From NCBI GenBank assembly GCA_963749485.1, contig CAVVMV010000017.1:7324-71323 (forward strand): a stretch of 64,000 nt of DNA, written 5' to 3'. The position numbers were made by a program, and so were the translations under genes. The notes beneath the pieces were generated by a model that was not told the origin of the DNA, searched no databases, and saw only the letters and a program-made list of their open reading frames with translations. Position 1 is the first letter of the stretch. Each line of letters opens with the position of its first letter. This document shows, piece after piece, positions 57,987-64,000 of this stretch. Source of the stretch: JAZGGS01 sp963749485 (GTDB lineage Bacteria > Bacteroidota > Ignavibacteria > Ignavibacteriales > Ignavibacteriaceae).

Positions 57987-58265
57987 TTAGTCAGTTGATT
58001 TTTTACTTGAAGGTATTTTTTCTTTATCCGAAGATTTTGGCTTAGCAGTTTTAGCCGGAGTAGATTTCGCTGAACTTACCGATTTGTTTTTATAATCCGT
58101 TTGATAGAAGCCACTTCCTTTAAAAATAGGTCCTGCACCGGCTCCAATAAGTCTTTTTACAACTCCCTCACACTCCGGGCAATTCGTTATCGGATCTGCA
58201 GTCATTGGCTGAAACATTTCAAATGTATGATTACATTCTGTGCATTTATAATCGTAAGTTGGCAT
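57987..58265 (-). CDS. FmdB-family zinc-ribbon protein
   Basis: 92 residues. The zinc ribbon is MPTYDYKCTECNHTFEMFQP with CTEC and NCPECEG (two CxxC pairs), the classic FmdB/CxxC_CXXC_SSSS start, then RLIGAGAGPIFKGSGFYQTD and a basic, Ser/Lys/Pro-rich tail (AKSTPAKTAKPKSSDKEK). The family is a putative regulator or RNA-associated factor of unknown precise role. It is alone on the - strand between two envelope genes and ends in a terminator. Confidence 0.88.
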   Translation of the reverse strand: MPTYDYKCTECNHTFEMFQPMTADPITNCPECEGVVKRLIGAGAGPIFKGSGFYQTDYKNKSVSSAKSTPAKTAKPKSSDKEKIPSSKKSTD

Positions 58266-58410
58266 AATCGTTCTTTCTCTGGTATTAGTGAAGGCGAAAC
58301 TTAGGGAAAAATTTAATATTTTCTATAAATTTGATTCATCTTAAAAAAATAAGATTCAGGTTGGGGGCATATTGCTTATTTATATTTAAAAAATATAGAA
58401 TGTTATTGCC

Positions 58411-59071
58411 GTGAAAAAATTGTTAATCATTCTTATTATTACCCTTTATACTTACCGGCTGCTTAAATTATTACCAGGAAGTTAAGCTTGCTATTGATGG
58501 TTCCGGTTCAATGCATATTGATTACTGGATGCTGCTGCCTGATGATGAAAGTGCCAGCGTTGTTAGCAAAATAGGTATTTTCACTCCCGATTCTATTAAA
58601 AAAGAATTTACATCCGAACACAGTATTGTGGAAAATGTTGTGGTTTACCAGGATACAACCGATAGTACAACTCATGCTGTTCTGGATTTAATATTTACAC
58701 ATATTGATTCGCTCAATAACACCAAAGCTTTTTCCGATGCACAGTTTTCATTTAAAGAAGGTGCTGCAGGGCACATAGTTTTCAGCCAGTTTATTCCGCC
58801 CATAGCAACAGGTTTTGGTATTGATGGAAGCGCCTACCACGTGCGTTACCAATACACATTTTCAGGAGATATAATTACTCACAATGCTCACTCTTCTTCC
58901 GGAAGAACTCTTATCTGGCTCTATGCGCTTTCAGAAATTGGCGGTGGAAAAACAATTTCTGTTACATTCAGACCCTTCAAATTAAAGGAAACGCCAGTCT
59001 GGATCTTTATATTATCAGGATTTGTTTTGCTGCTGGTGATTTTTTTCCTCCTCAGAAAGAAGAAGAGCTAA
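58411..59071 (+). CDS. Membrane-anchored lipoprotein of unknown function (one frameshift)
   Basis: GTG 58411 opens VKKLLIILIITL; one base shift near 58455 restores ILTGC, a lipobox, and then NYYQEVKLAIDGSGSMHIDY in the main frame. The body is an extracytoplasmic beta-rich domain (SFKEGAAGHIVFSQFIPPIA, AYHVRYQYTFSGDIITHNAH) and the C-terminus is a membrane helix followed by a basic stop-transfer tail (WIFILSGFVLLLVIFFLLRK). About 219 residues. Lipid anchor plus C-terminal helix is unusual, and GSGSMHIDY recalls the LPXTG-free 'DUF3153'-like proteins only loosely. Unknown function. Confidence 0.65.
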
Positions 59072-59191
59072 ATAAAGCTGCATAGCAACCATTTTCATTA
59101 ATTTCTACTCCTTATTTTTTTTGATTTAACTTAGTGATTTATTTATATTTATCTCTCTATTTTTAAATAGATTCCTTAGAATAAAACTGTC

Positions 59192-60139
59192 ATGGCAACT
59201 AACGATTATATGATCTTTTCCGGAAGTTCAAATCTTCCGCTTGCTATAAAAATATCTCAAAAAATTGGTAAACCATTAGGTTCAATTGAGCTTAAGCGTT
59301 TTAGCGATGGCGAGATTTGGGTTAAATACGGTGAAAACATTCGTGGAATGGATGTTTTTATTATTCAGTCTACAAACCCACCGGCTGATAACCTTGTGGA
59401 ATTGTTGATTATGATAGATGCAGCACGTCGAGCTTCTGCAAAACAGATTACGGCAGTAATACCATATTTTGGTTATGCTCGCCAGGATAGGAAGGATCAA
59501 CCGAGAGTAGCTATCACCTCAAAATTAATGGCTAATCTTATTACTGTGGCAGGTGCAGATAGGGTGATTACAATGGACCTGCATGCACCGCAAATACAAG
59601 GATTTTTTGATATTCCTTTTGATCACTTGTATGGTTCATCTGTTTTTTATGATCAGTTTGATCATCTTAAAAACGATTTGGCAATTGTTTCGCCCGATGT
59701 TGGTGGAATTAAACTTGCCCGGGCTTATGCAAAAATGTTGGATAGTTCACTGGTGGTTATAGATAAGCGAAGACCAAAACAGAATGTTGCCGAGATTGTG
59801 CATATTATTGGAGATGTTGAGAATAAAGAAGTATTAATTGTTGATGACTTGATAGATACCGCAGGTACTTTTGTTGGAGCCGTGGAGGCACTTAAAAACC
59901 GTGGTGCCAGCCATATATATGGTGCCATCACACATCCACTTCTATCAGGAAAGGCAATGGAAAAAATAAATAATTCCAACCTTTCAAAGTTGTTTGTTAC
60001 TGATACAATAAACCTTGAAGGAAAAGGAAAATCAGATAAACTAAAAATAGTTTCGGCGTCAGATTTATTTGCCGAAGCAATACGAAGGACATTTTATAAC
60101 GAGTCTATTAGTTCGTTATTTAATATCGATAAAAGTTAA
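59192..60139 (+). CDS. prs: Ribose-phosphate pyrophosphokinase
   Basis: Makes PRPP from ribose-5-P and ATP. 315 residues, intact: SGSSNLPLAIKISQKIG, LKRFSDGEIWVKYGENIRG, the flexible loop IPYFGYARQDRKDQPRVAI, MDLHAPQIQGFFDIPFDHLY and the PRPP-binding loop VLIVDDLIDTAGTFVGAVEA. It heads a tightly spaced run prs-rplY-pth (18 and 2 bases apart), a common bacterial arrangement. Confidence 0.97.
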   Translation: MATNDYMIFSGSSNLPLAIKISQKIGKPLGSIELKRFSDGEIWVKYGENIRGMDVFIIQSTNPPADNLVELLIMIDAARRASAKQITAVIPYFGYARQDRKDQPRVAITSKLMANLITVAGADRVITMDLHAPQIQGFFDIPFDHLYGSSVFYDQFDHLKNDLAIVSPDVGGIKLARAYAKMLDSSLVVIDKRRPKQNVAEIVHIIGDVENKEVLIVDDLIDTAGTFVGAVEALKNRGASHIYGAITHPLLSGKAMEKINNSNLSKLFVTDTINLEGKGKSDKLKIVSASDLFAEAIRRTFYNESISSLFNIDKS

Positions 60140-60157
60140 CTTACATTTGGAGAATTA

Positions 60158-60826
60158 ATGAAAACTGTAACTTTAGAAGCAAATAAAAGAAAAGACACCA
60201 ACAAAGCAACCAGGAACAGGTTAAGGCGAGAAGGCAGAGTACCGGGTGTTTTTTATTCGAAACGTTTAGATACAATTCCAGTTGATGTTTTGGAAAAAAA
60301 GATCCATCCATTGGTTTTTACTGCTAAAACCAATTTAATTTCGTTAAAGATTGAAGGACAAGAAGAACTCGAATGTATTATTAAAGATATCCAGTTCGAT
60401 CCTGTTACGGAAGAGATTATTCACTTTGATTTATTAGGACTTACCAGGGGAGAGATGATCCAGTTAGAAGTGCCTGTTCAGTTGTCGGGCAGTTCCATTG
60501 GTGTTAGAGAAGGTGGATTGATGCAGCACATATTGCACAAACTCGAAGTTGAGTGTTTACCAAAACATATTCCGGAGCATATTGATATTGACATATCTGA
60601 ATTAGCTATTGGTGATTCGGTTCACGTTTCTGAATTAAGCGTTGAGGACGTAACTCTTTTAAATCCCGGTGATGCCATCGTGGTTGCTGTAGGTCATCAG
60701 AAAGTTGTGGAAGAAGAAGTTGAAGTTACTGAAGAACTTGCTGAAGGTGAAGAACCTGCTGAACCGGAGGTTATTGGTAAAGGAAAACCCGAGGAAGAAG
60801 AAGAAGAAGAAAAAGAATCCAAATAA
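60158..60826 (+). CDS. rplY: 50S ribosomal protein L25/general stress protein Ctc
   Basis: Binds 5S rRNA. 222 residues: the N-terminal L25 domain (VTLEANKRKDTNKATRNRLR, EGRVPGVFYSK) and the C-terminal TL5 beta domain (LGLTRGEMIQLEVPVQLSGS, LPKHIPEHIDIDISELAIGD, VEDVTLLNPGDAIVVAVG), followed by a strongly acidic tail of Glu repeats ending EEEEEEKESK. Intact. An acidic extension is common in long Ctc proteins. RBS GGAGAA precedes ATG 60158. Confidence 0.95.
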   Translation: MKTVTLEANKRKDTNKATRNRLRREGRVPGVFYSKRLDTIPVDVLEKKIHPLVFTAKTNLISLKIEGQEELECIIKDIQFDPVTEEIIHFDLLGLTRGEMIQLEVPVQLSGSSIGVREGGLMQHILHKLEVECLPKHIPEHIDIDISELAIGDSVHVSELSVEDVTLLNPGDAIVVAVGHQKVVEEEVEVTEELAEGEEPAEPEVIGKGKPEEEEEEEKESK

Positions 60827-60828
60827 AA

Positions 60829-61419
60829 GTGCGGGCAGTTATTGGAATTGGAAATCCCGGCAGCAGTTACCAGTTTAATAAACACAATGCCGGGTTTCTG
60901 CTAATCGATTACTTTGCAAAATTAAACTCCATCAATTTTATTCCATCAAAATATAGTTATTACCAGGCTAGTGGTGCAATTGGCCCGGCCGGTTATGTTT
61001 TAATTAAGCCCACTACTTATGTAAATAAAAGTGGTATTGCTGCGCAAGAGGTAGTTGAAAACTTTAATCTTTCACACGAAGACTTACTTGTTGTTTGTGA
61101 TGATGTTTACCTGGATACGGGATCTTTCAAAGTAAAGCTTTCGGGTGGCGATGGTGGACACAATGGACTTAGTTCAATAATTTATCATCTTAACACTATT
61201 GATTTTCCCAGGATTAAGATTGGTGTTGGCAGAAGTACAGAAGAAAAAAAACTGGCAGATCATGTCCTATCCGATTTTAGCGATGAGGACGAACCTATTC
61301 TTACCAATGTTTTCAAAAACAGTTCAACGCTTATCAGGGAGTTTATTACCGGCGGCACTGAAAAAATGTTAGAAGCAAATAGTAAATTTTATAATGAAGA
61401 GAAAGAAAATTTAACTTAA
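60829..61419 (+). CDS. pth: Peptidyl-tRNA hydrolase
   Basis: Releases peptides from peptidyl-tRNA. 196 residues from GTG 60829: VIGIGNPGSSYQFNKHNAGF with the catalytic His, KPTTYVNKSGIAAQEVV with a substrate-binding Asn, LLVVCDDVYLDTGSFKVKLS with the catalytic Asp, GGDGGHNGLSSIIYHL and FPRIKIGVGRSTEEKKLADH. Intact. The start lies 2 bases after the rplY stop and within the same message. Confidence 0.96.
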   Translation: MRAVIGIGNPGSSYQFNKHNAGFLLIDYFAKLNSINFIPSKYSYYQASGAIGPAGYVLIKPTTYVNKSGIAAQEVVENFNLSHEDLLVVCDDVYLDTGSFKVKLSGGDGGHNGLSSIIYHLNTIDFPRIKIGVGRSTEEKKLADHVLSDFSDEDEPILTNVFKNSSTLIREFITGGTEKMLEANSKFYNEEKENLT

Positions 61420-61437
61420 GGAAATCAGGAGATATAC

Positions 61438-63617
61438 ATGCATACTCTTTTCTACATAGTACCATTGTTTGGCATTTTAGCCCTACTCTATACCCTGTTT
61501 AAATCTGCATGGGTTACAAAACAGGATGCGGGCACAGATAAAATGAAAAGCATAGCCAGCCATATTACCGAAGGTGCAATGGCTTTTCTTAAAGCTGAAT
61601 ATAAAGTTCTTTCGATCTTCGTAATATCTGTTGCAATCTTACTTGCTGTAAGTGCAAACGCCGAGGAATCATCTCCGATGATAGCCGTATCTTTTCTGGT
61701 TGGAGCTATTTGCTCTGCCCTGGCAGGTTTTATTGGTATGAAGGTAGCAACGAAAGCTAATGTAAGAACCACGAATGCTGCAAGGGTCGGGCTTGGTAAT
61801 GCACTGGAGATTGCGTTTGCTGGCGGCTCTGTTATGGGGCTTGCAGTTGTAGGTTTAGGAGTGCTTGGTCTCGGTTCGCTCTTCACCATCTATGGAAATA
61901 TGTTTGGAGTTGAGCAGGTTCAGGATTTAAATAGGGTTATTACAATTCTTACGGGTTTTTCTTTTGGAGCTTCTTCAATAGCTTTATTTGCCCGTGTTGG
62001 CGGTGGTATATATACTAAAGCTGCCGATGTTGGGGCAGACCTTGTTGGAAAGGTTGAAGCCGGAATTCCTGAAGATCATCCGTTAAATCCCGCTACTATT
62101 GCCGATAATGTTGGTGATAATGTAGGTGATGTTGCTGGTATGGGTGCAGATCTTTTTGAATCTTATGTTGGATCAATCATCGGAACGATGGTACTTGGAG
62201 CTGCATTCTTTGGCATTCCTGAATTTTCTGATAAGTTTAACGGCCTCGGTGCTGTACTTCTTCCTCTTTTAGTTGCCGCTATTGGAATTTTGATGTCAAT
62301 TTTAGGAACTTTCTTTGTGCGGGTCAAAGAAGGAGGAGATCCACAAAAAGCATTGAATCTTGGTGAGTTTGGATCATCTTTTTTAATGATTATTGCTCTC
62401 TATTTTATTATTAACTGGGTATTGCCGGCTGAATGGATTTTTAATGATCCGCTTTACGGTGAAACTTATAAAATTACTGCAAATAATATTTTCCTTGCTA
62501 CTGTAATCGGGCTGGTTGCTGGGGTGCTCATTGGTCTTATTACCGAATATTTTACAGGACTTGGTAAAAGACCTGTTACCGCTATTGCCAGGCAATCCCT
62601 AACCGGGTCAGCAACTAACATAATTGCTGGTCTTAGCACAGGTATGATCTCTACAGCTCTTCCAATTATTATTTTAGCTGCTTCTATAATAGCTGCATTT
62701 TCACTTGGCGGGTTGTACGGAATTGCAATTGCTGCAGTGGGTATGCTTTCTAATACAGGAATTCAGCTTGCTGTTGATGCATATGGTCCTATTTCAGATA
62801 ACGCCGGCGGAATTGCAGAAATGTGGAGAACTTCCTAAAGAGGTGCGCCAACGTACCGATAAATTTGATGCTGTGGGTAATACTACAGCAGCTATTGGTA
62901 AAGGTTTTGCGATTGGCTCCGCAGCACTTACAGCACTTGCATTGTTTGGTGCTTATATGACATCAGCAGGCATCAAATCTATAGATATTTCGAAGGCCCC
63001 GGTTATGGCTGGCTTGTTTTTAGGAGGAATGCTCCCCTTCCTTTTCTCTGCACTTGCAATGAGCGCAGTTGGTCAGGCAGCTATGGCAATGATTGAGGAA
63101 GTAAGAAGGCAGTTTAAATCAATTCCTGCTCTTACTAAAGCACTAGAGGTAATGAAAAGAAATGAAGGAAAGGAGAAAGAAGAGTGGTCTTCCGATGATG
63201 TTAAAACATTCGAACTGGCAGATGGGGTTGCAGAGTATGGTAAGTGTGTGGAAATTTCGACCAAAGCTGCAATTAGAAAAATGGTATTACCAGGCCTTCT
63301 CGCTATTTTATCACCGGTTCTAATTGGTATGTTAGGCGGAGCGGAAATGTTGGGTGGATTGCTTGCAGGTGTTACTGTAACCGGCGTTCTAATGGCTATC
63401 TTTCAATCTAATGCCGGTGGTGCATGGATAATGCTAAAAAGATGTTTGAAGAAGGAATTGAATTTAATGGCATACATTACGCCAAAGGTTCTGAACCGCA
63501 TAAAGCAGCAGTAGTTGGAGATACGTTGGTGATCCGTTTAAAGATACTTCGGGGCCATCACTTAATATTTTAATAAAATTAATGGCTGTAATTGCACTTG
63601 TTATATGGCGCAAATGA
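61438..63617 (+). CDS. hppA: Membrane-bound ion-pumping pyrophosphatase, K+-dependent type (frameshifted)
   Basis: Couples PPi hydrolysis to H+ (or Na+) pumping. About 16 membrane helices; acidic PPi-binding loops in GGGIYTKAADVGADLVGKVE, DNVGDNVGDVAGMGADLFES and SDNAGGIAEM. After a break near 62835 the second half shows FDAVGNTTAAIGKGFAIGSA, where Ala and Gly occupy the two positions that are Lys and Thr in K+-independent enzymes, so K+ dependence is inferred. More breaks near 63425 and 63525 precede [20 protein letters not shown] and the end at 63617. About 725 residues. H+ against Na+ specificity cannot be decided by eye. Confidence 0.93.
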
Positions 63618-63697
63618 TATTAAATAAGTTCTTTTGTTAATAGAATTATTTATCAACCCTGCTCTTATTTTTAATAATAAGGGCCAAATAGAGCCAT

Positions 63698-63707
63698 AGG
63701 GAGGTGA
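63698..63707 (+). promoter_or_regulatory. Strong Shine-Dalgarno before rpsF
   Basis: GGGAGGTGAT-like AGGGAGGTGAT is a near-perfect anti-SD match, 9 bases before ATG 63717 (6 before an in-frame TTG at 63714). Most other genes in this window have only weak purine-rich sites, so this one stands out, as expected for a ribosomal protein. Confidence 0.7.
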
Positions 63708-63716
63708 TAGACATTG

Positions 63717-64000
63717 ATGAAAACACAAGTCTATGAAAGTGCAGTGCTAATTAATGCTTCATTAGAAGATGACCAAATTGGGAACATCACAAACCGCATA
63801 AAAGAAACCATTACCAGCAACGGGGGCGAAATTCAGGAGATTGAAGATTGGGGAAGGAAACGATTGGCGTACGTGGTTAAAAAAAGCAAAATCAGATATA
63901 TTGTTTTTATTTTTAGATACAATTCCTCGCCCGATATAGTCTCAAAGCTCGAAAGATTTTTCCAACTGGATGAAAGTGTTTTAAGGTATCTTACTCTTAA
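63717..64000 (+). CDS. rpsF: 30S ribosomal protein S6 (3' end beyond window)
   Basis: Binds the central domain of 16S rRNA with S18. The visible 94 residues, MKTQVYESAVLINASLEDDQ, then EIQEIEDWGRKRLAYVVKKS and VFIFRYNSSPDIVSKLERFF, match S6 (the LAY-x-I/V-K-K motif and the final LRYLTL strand). ATG 63717 is preferred to TTG 63714. In relatives rpsF is followed by ssb/rpsR/rplI, which would lie outside this window. Confidence 0.94.
   Translation, partial: MKTQVYESAVLINASLEDDQIGNITNRIKETITSNGGEIQEIEDWGRKRLAYVVKKSKIRYIVFIFRYNSSPDIVSKLERFFQLDESVLRYLTL

Noticed and set aside
60697..60885. Serine-rich - strand frame opposite the rplY tail
   Set aside because: It is only the complement of the GAA/GAG-rich codons of the acidic L25 tail.
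1..64000. tRNA, rRNA, CRISPR arrays, prophage or transposase genes
   Set aside because: I looked through the spacers for TPsiC-like GTTCGA arms with CCA ends, regular 28-37 bp repeats and DDE or integrase motifs and found none; GTTCGATGTTCGATGTTCG near 1680 is a simple repeat only.

Overview
The window looks like a chromosomal stretch from a low-GC, Gram-negative member of the Bacteroidota/Chlorobiota group, most likely an Ignavibacteria-type organism. This is inferred from gene content because no rRNA is present. The signs are the fused LpxC-FabZ, an OmpH/Skp pair next to bamA and lpxD, a type IX secretion (Por) C-terminal tail, a long TolB-propeller/outer-membrane-barrel protein, the Tal-Pgi type isomerase, and AT-rich intergenic DNA. 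A striking number of conserved and essential genes (eno, lexA, bamA, hppA, ilvE, kbl, rfaE1, panB) carry one or more single-base frameshifts, often at homopolymers. I read most of these as sequence indels from an error-prone assembly, not as gene death, and give the corrected gene extents.

Layout. 1-382: the 3' end of a glucose-6-phosphate isomerase. 434-6914: an arsenic locus. On the + strand lie arsR (with a palindromic operator), arsM, a small GIY-YIG gene bracketed by inverted palindromes, arsC, an ACR3 pump and a ferredoxin-nucleotidyl cyclase fusion; facing them on the - strand is DUF547 - AhpD-like - ArsS, the arsenosugar-type module. 7019-12202: a DMT exporter, enolase preceded by a diverged 300-bp duplication of its own 5' end, glnA, and an alpha/beta hydrolase inserted before a second copy of the glnA tail. 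12227-21001: mostly accessory genes (MarR regulator, DMT exporter, macro domain, lipoproteins) plus the threonine catabolic pair tdh-kbl. 21196-33942: fumC, two hypotheticals, a pullulanase-type GH13 enzyme, a large PAS hybrid histidine kinase, a lone mlaE, ilvE and a T9SS-exported propeller protein.

34099-54689 is the envelope half. It starts with lexA, under two operator-like 18-mers and followed by a WYL-like and a nuclease-like small gene. It continues with uppS - bamA - skp - skp - lpxD - lpxC/fabZ - lpxA - a LipM-like transferase - panB, then a propeller protein, rfaE1-rfaE2 (ADP-heptose synthesis), tamB and rnr. 54691-64000 holds the gluzincin/TolB/barrel protein, an FmdB zinc ribbon, a lipoprotein, prs - rplY - pth, the membrane pyrophosphatase hppA, and the start of rpsF.

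The genes work together in three visible groups: arsenic sensing, methylation and export; undecaprenyl, lipid A and heptose synthesis plus outer-membrane assembly (UppS, BamA, Skp, LpxACD, HldE-type enzymes, TamB, MlaE); and a housekeeping tail of nucleotide, translation and energy genes. I saw no tRNA, rRNA, CRISPR array, prophage or canonical transposase. The most unusual items are the palindrome-bracketed GIY-YIG gene, the lexA cassette with its operator pair, the enolase and glnA end duplications, the ferredoxin-cyclase fusion in the arsenic locus, and a kinase receiver domain with Glu at the phospho-acceptor position.
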